From Nocardioides sp. cx-173 (GTDB taxonomy: Bacteria > Actinomycetota > Actinomycetes > Propionibacteriales > Nocardioidaceae): a stretch of 64,000 nt of DNA. Location of the stretch: the NCBI RefSeq assembly GCF_021117365.1, contig NZ_CP088262.1, positions 3,536,501-3,600,500 on the forward strand, written 5' to 3'. The notes beneath the pieces are model-generated. The model searched no databases and was not told where the DNA came from. It was given only the letters and a program-made list of their open reading frames with translations. Positions 9,126 through 18,662 of the stretch are shown here, piece by piece (position 1 is the stretch's first letter; every line of letters begins with the position of its first letter). The translations under genes were made by a program, and so were the position numbers.

Positions 9126-10454
9126 TCAGCCGGTCTCGCCGTCGAGCGTGACCTCGGCGGTGCGCTCGTCACCCTCGCGCAGGTAGGTGAACCGGATCGT
9201 CTCGCCGGGCTGGTGCGTCCGGATGGCCACGATCAGCGCGATCCCGTCGGTGACCCGGTCCCCCTCGACCGAGGTGATGACGTCGCCCTTCTCCAGGCCG
9301 GCGTCCTCGGCCGGGCTGTCCCCGACGACCTCGTCGATCGTCGCGCCCCTGCCGTCGCTCAGGCCGGTCTGCACCTTGGCACCGATCACGGGGTAGCTGG
9401 ACTCGCCCGTCTTGAGGATCTGGTCGGCGGTGATGGCCACCTGCTCGACTGGGATCGCGAAGCCGACCCCGATGTTGCCGGCCTGGCCGCTGAACGTCCC
9501 GCCGCCGTTGGTGGCGATGGCGGAGTTGACACCCACCACCTGGCCGCGCAGGTCGACCAGCGGACCGCCCGAGTTTCCGGGGTTGATCGCGGCGTCGGTC
9601 TGCACCGCGTTGATGTAGGAGGAGTCGTCGGAGGACTCCCCGGTGGTGACCGGACGGTTGAGCGAGCTCACGATGCCGGCGGTGACGGTCGAGCTGAGGC
9701 CGAGCGGGGAGCCGATCGCGACGACGCCCTCGCCGACGCGCAGGCGCTTCGAGCGGCCCAACGAGGCCGGCGGCAGGGCGCTGGCGTCCTCGGCGTACAG
9801 CACGGCCAGGTCGTAGACCGGGCTGCGCCCGACCACGGTGGCGTCGTAGCGGTTGCCGTCCTGGTCGACGATCTCGATCTCGCCGTCCTCCTCCGCGGCC
9901 GACTCAACGACGTGGTTGTTGGTGATGATGTGGCCCTGCTTGTCCAGCACGAACCCGGAGCCGGTGGCCCCGCCCTTCTCCTCGTCGAGCTGGGCGACGA
10001 TCTGGACGGTGCTCGGGAGGACCGCCTCGGCCACCGCGGCGACCGAGCCCTCCTGCTCCGCCGAGAGCGGCGGCAGCGAGGCCGTGTCGACCTCGTCCAG
10101 GCCGCCGCCGACGGCGCCCGGGATGTCGGGGGTGTCGTCGTCGAGCGCCTCGTAGCCGACGCTTCCGGCCACCCCGCCGATGACGCCGACGACCAGCGCG
10201 ACGGCCGCCACGGCCGGCCAGACCCAACCGCCGACCCGCTGGGTGGCGGCGTGCCGTGCCGGCTGCTCCGCCGGCAGGGGCTGCGTCCCGGGCGGCGGGA
10301 ACCACGGCTCGCGCCCGCTGCCGCCAGGAGGCGGCGAAGGGGGCTGCCAGGAGGCGTGCGCGGGGGGCTCGGCGGGGCCGAGGGACAGCGGCTGCGTCAG
10401 CTCGTCGTCCTGGGACCCCTCGACCGAGTTCGAGGGCTGCTCCGGCTCGTTCAC
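9126..10454 (-). CDS. htrA: membrane-anchored HtrA-type serine protease with PDZ domain
   Basis: 442 residues. Domains in order: a cytoplasmic Pro-rich N-terminus; one membrane helix at about residues 77-100 (VWPAVAAVALVVGVIGGVAG); a trypsin-like protease with His in TNNHVVESA, Asp in PVYDLAVLYAED and the nucleophile Ser in NPGNSGGPLVD; and a C-terminal PDZ domain (GATIDEVVGDSPAEDAGLEKG). It would degrade or refold misfolded proteins outside the membrane. It lies 33 bases after the anti-sigma factor gene, giving the order sigE-rseA-htrA known from mycobacteria. It is therefore probably part of the SigE envelope-stress response. Confidence 0.92.
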   Translation of the reverse strand: MNEPEQPSNSVEGSQDDELTQPLSLGPAEPPAHASWQPPSPPPGGSGREPWFPPPGTQPLPAEQPARHAATQRVGGWVWPAVAAVALVVGVIGGVAGSVGYEALDDDTPDIPGAVGGGLDEVDTASLPPLSAEQEGSVAAVAEAVLPSTVQIVAQLDEEKGGATGSGFVLDKQGHIITNNHVVESAAEEDGEIEIVDQDGNRYDATVVGRSPVYDLAVLYAEDASALPPASLGRSKRLRVGEGVVAIGSPLGLSSTVTAGIVSSLNRPVTTGESSDDSSYINAVQTDAAINPGNSGGPLVDLRGQVVGVNSAIATNGGGTFSGQAGNIGVGFAIPVEQVAITADQILKTGESSYPVIGAKVQTGLSDGRGATIDEVVGDSPAEDAGLEKGDVITSVEGDRVTDGIALIVAIRTHQPGETIRFTYLREGDERTAEVTLDGETG

Positions 10455-10487
10455 CTGTTCATCATCCCCCGGCGCCCGAAACCCGGG

Positions 10488-10940
10488 TCACGGCAGGGGG
10501 CGACGCGGCTGTCCGCCGACCGGCGACGGGGACGGGGACGGGGTGGTGACCTGCATCGACGGAGCACGGCGGTCGATCGTCGGGGCGTCGGCGGGGGCGG
10601 CCCCCAGGGCCAGCACGCCCATCACCGCCGCGCCGACGGCTCCGCCGCCGATCGCGGCGATCCCGAGGTTGCGTCTCGTGCGGTGGGCGTCCTCGCCAGG
10701 TCCGAACGCGAAGCACAGCCCCCCGGGCGCGGCCTCGAGCAACGATCCCTTGAGGTGGTCCGGCGCGGGACCGGAGTCGAACGACAGCCCGGCCAGCCGG
10801 GTCTTGACCCAGCCCTCGTGCTCGACCCGGTCGCGGCAGGTGTGACAGGTGTGGACGTGTGCCCAGGCGCGCTCGGTCTCCTCCGCGGAGAGCTGGCCGT
10901 CGAGGAGGGCGCTGACGCGGTTGCCGAGGTGACCGATCAC
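10488..10940 (-). CDS. rseA: zinc-binding anti-sigma factor (RseA-like)
   Basis: 150 residues starting at GTG 10940, which overlaps the sigma gene stop by 4 bases (GTGA). The ZAS zinc motif is intact: His28, Cys32 and Cys35 in [11 protein letters not shown] (HxxxCxxC). This is the redox-sensitive fold that holds ECF sigma factors inactive. A weakly hydrophobic Ala/Gly-rich segment ([21 protein letters not shown]) could be one membrane span; the tail is Pro/Ser-rich. The function is inferred from the motif and from its position directly after the sigma gene and before htrA. Confidence 0.88.
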   Translation of the reverse strand: MIGHLGNRVSALLDGQLSAEETERAWAHVHTCHTCRDRVEHEGWVKTRLAGLSFDSGPAPDHLKGSLLEAAPGGLCFAFGPGEDAHRTRRNLGIAAIGGGAVGAAVMGVLALGAAPADAPTIDRRAPSMQVTTPSPSPSPVGGQPRRPLP

Positions 10941-11530
10941 GAAGCGCTCCAGGCGACCGACTGGTCCGCGGCCGGGCCGGAGTAGCGCTCTCGCCCGATG
11001 CCCGGGGCGCGGTGGGCGAGCGCCGTACGCAGCATCGCGCGGCCGCGGTGGATGCGCGAGCGCACCGTGCCCAGCTTGGCGCCGAGGATCTCCGCGATCT
11101 CCTCGTAGGCCAGGCCCTCGACGTCGCACAGCACCACCGCGGCGCGGAAGTCCGGAGGCAGGGTCGCCAGCGCGCGCTCGACGTCGTCGTCGAAGGTCTG
11201 GTCGGCGTAGGCGGTGTCCGGGGCGGGCGAGGCGCTGGTCAGTCGGTCCGCGCGCTCGTCGGAGAGGGCGTCGAAGCGGATCCGCTGCTTGCGGCGCGCG
11301 CCGTCCAGGAAGAGGTTGGTGGTGATCCGGTGCAGCCAGCCCTCGAAGGTCCCGGGCGTGTAGGTCGACAGCGAGCGGAAGACCCGCACGAAGACCTCCT
11401 GGGTGAGGTCCTCGGCATCGTGGCGGTTCCCGGTGAGGCGGTAGGCCAGGCGGTAGACGCGGTCGGAGTGACGCTCGACGATCTCGTCCCACGTCGGGAC
11501 GCCCTCGGTCTGCTGCGGCGCCTGTGACAT
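10937..11530 (-). CDS. sigE: ECF RNA polymerase sigma factor, SigE type
   Basis: 197 residues from ATG at 11530. Region 2 ([31 protein letters not shown]) and region 4 ([41 protein letters not shown]) are complete. The neighbours (ZAS anti-sigma, htrA, and a divergent O-methyltransferase upstream) match the mycobacterial sigE locus, where the factor drives envelope-stress genes. The SigE assignment rests on this synteny together with the sequence class. The 3' end overlaps the anti-sigma start. I could not place a convincing autoregulatory promoter in the ~200 bp upstream. Confidence 0.9.
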   Translation of the reverse strand: MSQAPQQTEGVPTWDEIVERHSDRVYRLAYRLTGNRHDAEDLTQEVFVRVFRSLSTYTPGTFEGWLHRITTNLFLDGARRKQRIRFDALSDERADRLTSASPAPDTAYADQTFDDDVERALATLPPDFRAAVVLCDVEGLAYEEIAEILGAKLGTVRSRIHRGRAMLRTALAHRAPGIGRERYSGPAADQSVAWSAS

Positions 11531-11735
11531 GGTCGCTCCTCGCGTCGGCACTCGTGCTCCTGGCAGCACGCTAGACGTCCTGCCTGAACGTTCCCTGTGA
11601 AGTGCCATCACCTCCCGCAACGATCCGGGTCCGCCTCGTGTTCCCGCGGGGGCGACCTGCTGGCGCCTTCCCTCCTGCCGCGGCGCGGTGGCGATACGGT
11701 GGTGCCCTCCGAGACCCGCCCACCAGGAGGCTGTC

Positions 11736-12389
11736 ATTCCCACCCCGATCAAGCCCGCGAGCTGGACCTATGCCGAGACGTTCGTGCCCGAGGACGAGGT
11801 CCTCGCCGCCGCCCGGTCGCGCTCCGAGGAGGTCGGCGTGACGCCGATCGGCTCCGGCGGCGGGGCCGCGCTGCGCTTCCTGGCCTCCGCGATCGACGCC
11901 CGCGCCGTCGTCGAGATCGGCACCGGCACCGGCGTCTCGGGCCTGTGGCTGATCCGCGGCATGCGCTCCGACGGCATCCTCACCACCGTCGACATCGAGG
12001 CCGAACACCAGCGGCTGGCCCGCGAGTCCTTCGCCGAGGCCAAGATCCCCAGCCAACGCGTGCGGACCATCGCCGGCGCCGCGCTCGACGTGCTCCCCCG
12101 CCTCACCGACGGCCACTACGACCTGGTGTTCTGCGACGGCGACAAGACCGAGTACGCCGCCTACCTCACCGAGGCGCTGCGCCTGCTCCGCCCCGGCGGC
12201 GTCGTGGTCTTCGACAACGCCCTGTGGCACGACCGCGTGGCCGACCCGGCCCAGCGCGACGAGGAGACCGTCACCATCCGCGACCTCGGCCGTGCCGTCA
12301 TCGAGCACGAGGGCCTGGTCTCGGTCCTGCTCCCCGTCGGCGACGGCCTGCTCGTCGCCAAGAAGGAGTGGCTCGGCGAGAGGGAGTGA
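11736..12389 (+). CDS. SAM-dependent O-methyltransferase, probable AUU start
   Basis: About 217 residues. The Rossmann-fold glycine motif is [14 protein letters not shown], with TTVDIE after strand 2 and [13 protein letters not shown] in the catechol O-methyltransferase-like family; the mycobacterial homologue lies divergent to sigE, as here. No ATG, GTG or TTG sits near the family's normal N-terminus. A perfect AGGAGG at 11725-11730 is followed five bases later by an in-frame ATT (11736), giving [16 protein letters not shown], which suits the family start. The alternative, GTG at 11688, adds an unlikely Pro/Arg-rich leader. The 3' end enters a hairpin. Confidence 0.85.
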   Translation: MPTPIKPASWTYAETFVPEDEVLAAARSRSEEVGVTPIGSGGGAALRFLASAIDARAVVEIGTGTGVSGLWLIRGMRSDGILTTVDIEAEHQRLARESFAEAKIPSQRVRTIAGAALDVLPRLTDGHYDLVFCDGDKTEYAAYLTEALRLLRPGGVVVFDNALWHDRVADPAQRDEETVTIRDLGRAVIEHEGLVSVLLPVGDGLLVAKKEWLGERE

Positions 12390-12412
12390 CCGAGGAACGA
12401 GTCACTCCCTCT
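12379..12412 (+). terminator. stem-loop on the O-methyltransferase stop codon (GAGGAACGA loop)
   Basis: AGAGGGAGTGAC (12379-12390) and GTCACTCCCTCT (12401-12412) are a perfect 12-bp inverted pair around CGAGGAACGA. The left arm is the coding end (GAG AGG GAG TGA). There is no U-tract. Termination or 3'-end protection is plausible. Confidence 0.6.
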
Positions 12413-12601
12413 GATGGTGGTCGAGCAGCGACCGCGGGTGAGGAACGAACCCGCGACGGAGCGTGTCGAGACCCGGTGAGGTAAGCAGGCCACGACCCCG
12501 ACGGCCGAGGAGCCGAGGTGCGGCGGTTTCGAGGCTCGCTTCGCTCGCACCTCAACCACCGTTCGAGGCTCGCTTCGCTCGCACCTCAACCACCGAGGTG
12601 G
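12413..12601. repeat. intergenic repeat block with 34-bp direct repeat and hairpin
   Basis: This non-coding stretch holds a hairpin at 12433-12455 (CGCGGGT/ACCCGCG around the loop GAGGAACGA). It also has GAGACCCGGTGAG, which in reverse is part of the 227-bp array. Two consecutive 34-bp direct repeats start at 12528 and 12562 (TTCGAGGCTCGCTTCGCTCG...CTCAACCACCG). These belong to the same repeat family as the 948-1586 array. No gene is seen. Confidence 0.85.
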
Positions 12602-12936
12602 TCAGCCGCGCGCGGTAGCCGAGAACCCGTCCCAGCCCTCGGCGATCGCGACGATGTCGCACTCCTCGATCAGCACCGGCGGGCTGCCGATGATCTGCGA
12701 TCCGGGGGCCTGCTCGGCAGTGGCGGCGAAGCTCTCCTGGAAGTCCGCACGCGCCTGGTCGGAGGCGAACACGTAGGTGCCCTCGAACCACTCGCCCTCG
12801 CGCAGGCGCCAGGTCTTGAACCGCAGGCCGGACATGCCGGTGAAGCGGGCGTGGGAGGTCTCGGCGATGTAGTCGCGCAGACCCGCGACGGTGCCCTCGG
12901 GGGCGTCGGCCAGCGACCAGCGGATGGTGAGTCCGT

Positions 12937-12940
<4 letters not shown>
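12602..12940 (-). CDS. YdhR-like small dimeric alpha/beta-barrel protein
   Basis: 112 residues from GTG at 12940 (MNGLTIRWSLADAPEGTVAG), overlapping the aminopeptidase stop by 4 bases (GTGA). The pattern GLRDYIAETSHARFTGMSGLRFKTWRLREGEWFEGTYVF matches the YdhR family, related to monooxygenases of the ABM/Dabb ferredoxin-like fold. The biochemical role is unknown. It is translated after pepA, but no functional link is obvious. The gene ends next to the 34-bp repeats. Confidence 0.75.
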
Positions 12941-14498
<1,558 letters not shown>

Positions 14499-14502
<4 letters not shown>

Positions 14503-14666
14503 CCGACGACGTTCTTGAGGGCCTCGCCCAAGGCTCCGGCCTCCTCGGCGTTGAGCTCGACGACGAGCCGGCCTCCGCCTTCGAGGGGGACGCGCATGAC
14601 GATGCCGCGTCCTTCCTTGGTCACCTCGAGCGGACCGTCACCCGTCCGCGGCTTCATTGCCGCCAT
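14499..14666 (-). CDS. DUF3117 small conserved actinobacterial protein
   Basis: 55 residues from ATG at 14666 (MAAMKPRTGDGPLEVTKEGR), the standard length and sequence of DUF3117, a near-universal actinobacterial protein of unknown function. The whole protein is one small beta-rich domain ending in AEEAGALGEALKNVVG. Its stop overlaps the pepA start. A longer frame starting at 14735 is rejected because family members start at this ATG. Confidence 0.92.
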
Positions 14667-14786
14667 GCGGCACCTCGTTCCTGTTCCCGATCCAAGAGCA
14701 GTAGGGGACCCCCGTGCTCGCTGCACAGGGACCATTATCCCCTATCCCGCGCGTGATCGGGACCACAGCCCTGGCAGACTCGCGTC

Positions 14787-15566
14787 ATGCATGCCCGGTC
14801 GGCCCTCTTCGACCTCTACGGCGGCCACCTGCGGACCCGGGACGGGCAGGCGCGCGTCGCGGCCCTCGTACGCCTCCTCGACCCCGTGGGGATCGCCGCC
14901 CCAGCCGTGCGCACCGCCGTCTCGCGCATGGTGGCGCAGGGCTGGCTGGAGGCGATCAGCCTCGACGGCGGGCGGGGCTACCGCGCGACGGAGCAGGCCA
15001 GCCGGCGCCTGGACGAGGCCTCCGCCCGGGTCTACCGCCGAGGCCAGGACCCCTGGGACGGCTCCTGGCATCTCGTGGTCGTCGCGGCACCGGCCGGGCG
15101 CCCTGCGCGCACCCGGCTCCGGGCAGACCTCAGCTTCCTCGGCTACGCGGAGGTCGGCGAGCAGGTGTGGATGAGCCCCTACGCCCGCCGCGAGCTCGCG
15201 GCCGTGCTCGAGCGCAACGGGGCCACCGCCCGCACGGCCCGCGCGCTCGACGTCGACCCGCCCCCGACCTCCGCCTGGGACCTGGACTCCCTCCGGGCGG
15301 CGTACGACGAGTGGCTGGCCGTCACCCCCGAGCTGGTGCGCCGGCACCTGGCGTCCCACGCGGACGCGGAGGAGGCGGCGTTCGCGGCGCGCTTCCACCT
15401 GGTCCACGAGTGGCGCAAGTTCCTCTTCGCCGACCCGGGTCTGCCCGACGAGCTGCTCCCGGCGGACTGGCCGGGGCGCCAGGCGGCCGAGGTCTTCGCC
15501 GCCGAGGCCGACCGGCTGTGGCCGGCGGCCGACCGGTTCGCCGCCCGCTGCCTCGCCCCGGGCTGA
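14787..15566 (+). CDS. PaaX family transcriptional regulator
   Basis: 259 residues. The N-terminal winged helix (SALFDLYGGHLRTRDGQARV...AVRTAVSRMVAQGWLEA) and the central PaaX domain (DGSWHLVVVAAPAGRPARTRLRADL) are recognisable. It continues into the PaaX C-terminal domain (HLVHEWRKFLFADPGLPDELLP). PaaX regulators usually sense phenylacetyl-CoA and control phenylacetate genes. The next gene, 13 bases downstream, is an enoyl-CoA hydratase of the type found in such pathways. The rest of the paa pathway is not in the window. Confidence 0.9.
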   Translation: MHARSALFDLYGGHLRTRDGQARVAALVRLLDPVGIAAPAVRTAVSRMVAQGWLEAISLDGGRGYRATEQASRRLDEASARVYRRGQDPWDGSWHLVVVAAPAGRPARTRLRADLSFLGYAEVGEQVWMSPYARRELAAVLERNGATARTARALDVDPPPTSAWDLDSLRAAYDEWLAVTPELVRRHLASHADAEEAAFAARFHLVHEWRKFLFADPGLPDELLPADWPGRQAAEVFAAEADRLWPAADRFAARCLAPG

Positions 15567-15579
15567 CAGACTGCCGCCC

Positions 15580-16383
15580 ATGACCACACCCACGTCCGCG
15601 CCGGTGCGCCTCGACCTGGTCGACGGCGTCGCGACCATCACCCTCGACCGACCCGACGCGATGAACAGCCTCGACGTCGCCACCAAGGTGCTGCTGCTCG
15701 AGACCGTGCGCACCGTCGCCGAGGACCCGGCCGCCCGCTGCGTCGTCCTCACCGGCACCGGCCGCGCGTTCTGCACCGGCCAGGACCTCAAGGAGCACAT
15801 CCAGCTGCTCCACAACGGCGGCAGCGCGCAGCTGTTCAGCACCGTCGACGACCACTACAACCCGATCGTCTCCGCGCTGGCGGGGATGGCCAAGCCCGTC
15901 ATCGCCGCGGTCAACGGGGTCGCCGCCGGCGCCGGTGCCAGCCTGGCGCTGGCCTGCGACCTGCGGATCGTCGCGGACACGGCCGGCTTCAACCTCGCCT
16001 TCGCCAACGTCGCGCTGTCCTGCGACACCGGCGCGAGCTACCACCTGCCGCGACTGGTCGGCCCCGCCAAGGCCATCGAGCTCCTGTACTTCCCGCGCAC
16101 GCTCAAGGCCGACGAGGCGCTCGAGCTGGGCCTCGCGACCCGGGTGGTGCCGGCCGCCGACCTGACCGCCGAGGTGACCGCCCTCGCCACGCGCCTCGCC
16201 GCCGGGCCGACCGTCGCGCTCGGGGCGATGCGGCGCTCGGTCGCCTACGCGTCCGGCCACACGTTCGAGGAGTCCGTGGCCTTCGAGAGCGCGATGATGC
16301 AGCAGACCGGTGCCACCGCCGACCACGAGGCCGCCGTCGCGGCGTTCGTCGCGAAGCAGAAGCCGGTCTTCGAGGGGCGCTAG
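15580..16383 (+). CDS. enoyl-CoA hydratase/isomerase (PaaG-like)
   Basis: 267 residues of the crotonase superfamily, which hydrates or isomerises enoyl-CoA esters. The oxyanion-hole segments are present: GRAFCTGQDLKEH and NGVAAGAGASLALACDLRIV. The middle of the protein (LSCDTGASYHLPRLVGPAKA) has Asp where many hydratases carry a catalytic Glu, which fits isomerase-type members such as PaaG. It follows the PaaX regulator and so probably acts in aromatic or phenylacetate degradation. The TAG stop overlaps the stop of the convergent carboxypeptidase (shared CTAG, 16380-16383). Confidence 0.88.
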   Translation: MTTPTSAPVRLDLVDGVATITLDRPDAMNSLDVATKVLLLETVRTVAEDPAARCVVLTGTGRAFCTGQDLKEHIQLLHNGGSAQLFSTVDDHYNPIVSALAGMAKPVIAAVNGVAAGAGASLALACDLRIVADTAGFNLAFANVALSCDTGASYHLPRLVGPAKAIELLYFPRTLKADEALELGLATRVVPAADLTAEVTALATRLAAGPTVALGAMRRSVAYASGHTFEESVAFESAMMQQTGATADHEAAVAAFVAKQKPVFEGR

Positions 16384-17213
16384 GGGTCCTCGGGCTCGAG
16401 GCTGCGCGGGCCGCGGAAGGCTCCGAAGACCGACAGCACCTGCACGGGGGCGATCGTGGTCATCCGGCGCCGTGACGGGCGGGCGCCGTACTCCACCGTG
16501 AGGGCGGCGCCGGCGAGCTCGTGGTTGAACCAGCCGGTCATGGTGCCGTGGCAGACCCCGCCGCAGGTGAGGCTGCGTCGCGGGAGGTGCAGCGCCTTGG
16601 CGACCCGGCGGGCGAAGCCCGGCAGCTTGGTGTCGGTGTCGACGCCGTTGAGCGGCTGGTGGAAGCTGAGCACCCGGTCGGGCCGCACGGCGCGCAGGAA
16701 GCGCATCACCGCGCGGGTCTCCGGCTCCGAGCGAGGCCTCGGGCCGGACTCGTAGTTGCCGTCCAGGTCGGCCCAGCCGTGCGGGAAGTTGCGGTTGAGG
16801 TCGACCCCGCGGGCGTTCTTGCGGGTGCCGCGGGCCAGGCCGTCGGGGTTGTACGTCGGCAGGACCCACAGGTCGACCCCGTGCACCGGAGCCCCGTCAC
16901 GCAGGGACTCCAGGATCCGACGGGTGGCCGGCTCGTTGCCGTGCATCGTCGAGATCAGTACGACGGTCTGCACCCGGGGGGCGTCGGGCTCGCCGAGGTG
17001 CCAGGCGATGATCGGGCGCCCGCGGACCGACCTGCCGATCACCCGCCGCTCCAGCACGGCCGGGCGCGCCTTCGCGACCGGAGCGGCGGGAGCGGCGGAA
17101 GCGGCCGGCGCAGCCGGTGCGGCCGAGGTGGCCGACACCCCGGACAGCAGGCCGGCGGCGAGGCCGACGACGGCCACGAGGCTGGCAAGGAGTCGCGCGA
17201 GACGGCGGCTCAC
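16380..17213 (-). CDS. secreted M14 zinc carboxypeptidase
   Basis: 277 residues from GTG at 17213. A Sec signal with an Ala-rich cleavage region (LASLVAVVGLAAGLLSGVSATSAA) is followed by an Ala/Pro linker. The M14 fold shows the zinc motif HxxE (His91, Glu94 in TMHGNEPATRR), then PTYNPDGLARGTRKNARGVDLNRNF with the substrate-binding Asn-Arg pair. The third zinc ligand is probably His in LSFHQPLNG, and the catalytic Glu is in TVEYG. It probably trims wall peptides or extracellular peptides. It is separated by one base from the stop of the upstream membrane-protein gene. Confidence 0.9.
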   Translation of the reverse strand: MSRRLARLLASLVAVVGLAAGLLSGVSATSAAPAAPAASAAPAAPVAKARPAVLERRVIGRSVRGRPIIAWHLGEPDAPRVQTVVLISTMHGNEPATRRILESLRDGAPVHGVDLWVLPTYNPDGLARGTRKNARGVDLNRNFPHGWADLDGNYESGPRPRSEPETRAVMRFLRAVRPDRVLSFHQPLNGVDTDTKLPGFARRVAKALHLPRRSLTCGGVCHGTMTGWFNHELAGAALTVEYGARPSRRRMTTIAPVQVLSVFGAFRGPRSLEPEDP

Positions 17214-17214
17214 G

Positions 17215-17643
17215 TCACACGACGCTGGTGACGTAGGCCCAGGTGAAGACGCAGACGCCGACGAGCATGCCGACGTGGGCGAGGACCGAGAGCCCGGGCC
17301 CCTCCGACCAGGTGTCCTCCTTGCCTCCGGAGGCGTGCCGGCCACTGCTGGGCAGCCAGCGGACCAGGATCAGCAGTCCCGAGACGACGACGACCCACCA
17401 GAGCGCGAGCGCGGCGATGCCGATCAGGCCCTCGGTGTTGTCGCTGAGCGAGTCGCCGGCGAGGAGGAAGACCAGCCACGCGGCGAGCGCCAGCACGCCC
17501 GAGCCGGTATGGACGTTGAGCAGCGTGCGACCGACGTACACCCGTCCGGCGCCCTGGTCGCGCCCGAGACGCAGCCGCGTCAGGACCACGACCAAGGCCG
17601 CCAGGGCGGTCAGGACGTAGACGATGCTCACCTCGGTCGACAC
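17215..17643 (-). CDS. four-helix integral membrane protein
   Basis: 142 residues with four predicted spans: IVYVLTALAALVVVLTRL, VLALAAWLVFLLAG, GLIGIAALALWWVVVVSGLLI and LSVLAHVGMLVGVCVFTWAYV. Histidines lie at two helix ends (LLNVHTGSG and LAHVGM), a pattern sometimes seen in small haem-b membrane proteins, but this is only suggestive. No family is firmly recognised. It may be co-transcribed with the carboxypeptidase, whose GTG begins one base after this stop. Confidence 0.75.
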   Translation of the reverse strand: MSTEVSIVYVLTALAALVVVLTRLRLGRDQGAGRVYVGRTLLNVHTGSGVLALAAWLVFLLAGDSLSDNTEGLIGIAALALWWVVVVSGLLILVRWLPSSGRHASGGKEDTWSEGPGLSVLAHVGMLVGVCVFTWAYVTSVV

Positions 17644-17658
17644 GCTGGGCAGTGTGCC

Positions 17659-17940
17659 CTACTCCGCCGGGTCACCGCCACGAGCCTCGCGGTCGGCGCG
17701 GCCTTCCCGCTCGGCGGCCAGGCGGTCGAGCAGCGCGTCGACCTCGGACATCCGGTAGCCGCGGAAGGCCAGCGAGAAGCGCACCGTGCGCAGGTCGTTC
17801 GGTCCGACCGGGCGGTCCTCCGGTGGCAGCACGCCGGGCCGGTCGTGCTCGGCCTCGGCCATCGGCGTGCCCTTGCCGGCGGCCAGCATCGCGACACCGC
17901 CCATGGCGAGCACGATCAGGATCGCGAAGAACCACATCAT
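17659..17940 (-). CDS. short membrane-anchored DivIVA-domain protein
   Basis: 93 residues from ATG at 17940, with the ATGA overlapping the LOG-family stop. An N-terminal membrane helix (MMWFFAILIVLAMGGVAMLAA) is followed by a linker and then VRFSLAFRGYRMSEVDALLDRLAAE. That last stretch is the N-terminal DivIVA motif with the RGY..xEVD..LD pattern. Full-length DivIVA has long coiled coils; here the coil is only a short Arg/Glu-rich tail. It might localise to the membrane near polar growth zones, but this is inference. Confidence 0.8.
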   Translation of the reverse strand: MMWFFAILIVLAMGGVAMLAAGKGTPMAEAEHDRPGVLPPEDRPVGPNDLRTVRFSLAFRGYRMSEVDALLDRLAAEREGRADREARGGDPAE

Positions 17941-18662
17941 CGCGACGACCTCGCGGCGCTCATCAGGGCGACCGCCTCCTCGACGTCGTCGGTGAGCACG
18001 AGCCGGTCCAGGTCGGCCTCGAGGATCATGCCGCCGGCGAGCACGGTCTCGCGCAGCCAGGCCAGCAGCCCCGACCAGTACTCGGTCCCGATCAGGACCA
18101 CGGGGAACGCGGTCACCTTCTGGGTCTGGGCCAGCGTCAGCGCCTCGAACATCTCGTCGAGGGTGCCGAGGCCGCCCGGGAGCACGATGAAGCCCTGGGA
18201 GTACTTGACGAACATCGTCTTGCGGACGAAGAAGTAGCGGAAGTTGATGCCGACGTCGACCCACTCGTTGAGGCCCGCCTCGAAGGGCAGCTCGATGCCG
18301 AGGCCGACGCTGGTGCCGCCGGCCTGGCAGGCGCCCTTGTTGGCCGCCTCCATCGCGCCCGGCCCGCCGCCGGTCATCACCGCGAAGCCCTCCTCGACCA
18401 GCCGGCGTCCGACCTGCTCCCCCACGGCGTACGACGGGTCGCCGACCGGAATGCGGGCGGAGCCGAACACGCACACCGTCGGGCCGAGCTCGGCGAGCGA
18501 GCCGAAGCCCTCGACGAACTCGGCCTGGATGCGCAGCACCCGCCATGGATCCGTGTGCACCCAGTCGCTGGGACCGCGGGAGTCGAGCAGTCGCTGGTCG
18601 GTGGTGGTGCCGTCGACCTGGCCGCGGCGCTGCATCACCGGGCCCTTCATCTTGAACTTCAC
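17937..18662 (-). CDS. LOG family protein (TIGR00730, Rossmann-type nucleotide phosphoribohydrolase)
   Basis: 241 residues from GTG at 18662, a 4-base overlap (GTGA) with the dapE stop; a later ATG lies at codon 5. The lysine decarboxylase-like fold of LOG proteins is clear: VCVFGSARIP at the first strand, TGGGPGAMEAANKGA, and the PGGxGTxDE motif (VLPGGLGTLDEMFEALT). LOG enzymes release cytokinin-type bases from nucleoside 5'-monophosphates; the bacterial substrate is often unknown. The protein is in the longer group with an N-terminal extension (LDSRGPSDWVHTDPWRVLRIQ). It lies between dapE and the DivIVA-like gene in one operon. Confidence 0.88.
   Translation of the reverse strand: MKFKMKGPVMQRRGQVDGTTTDQRLLDSRGPSDWVHTDPWRVLRIQAEFVEGFGSLAELGPTVCVFGSARIPVGDPSYAVGEQVGRRLVEEGFAVMTGGGPGAMEAANKGACQAGGTSVGLGIELPFEAGLNEWVDVGINFRYFFVRKTMFVKYSQGFIVLPGGLGTLDEMFEALTLAQTQKVTAFPVVLIGTEYWSGLLAWLRETVLAGGMILEADLDRLVLTDDVEEAVALMSAARSSR

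Noticed and set aside
11531..11735. SigE-type autoregulatory promoter (GGGAAC with a CGTC) upstream of sigE.
   Set aside because: The -35-like GGAAC and the possible -10 are about 12 bases apart, too close for an ECF promoter.
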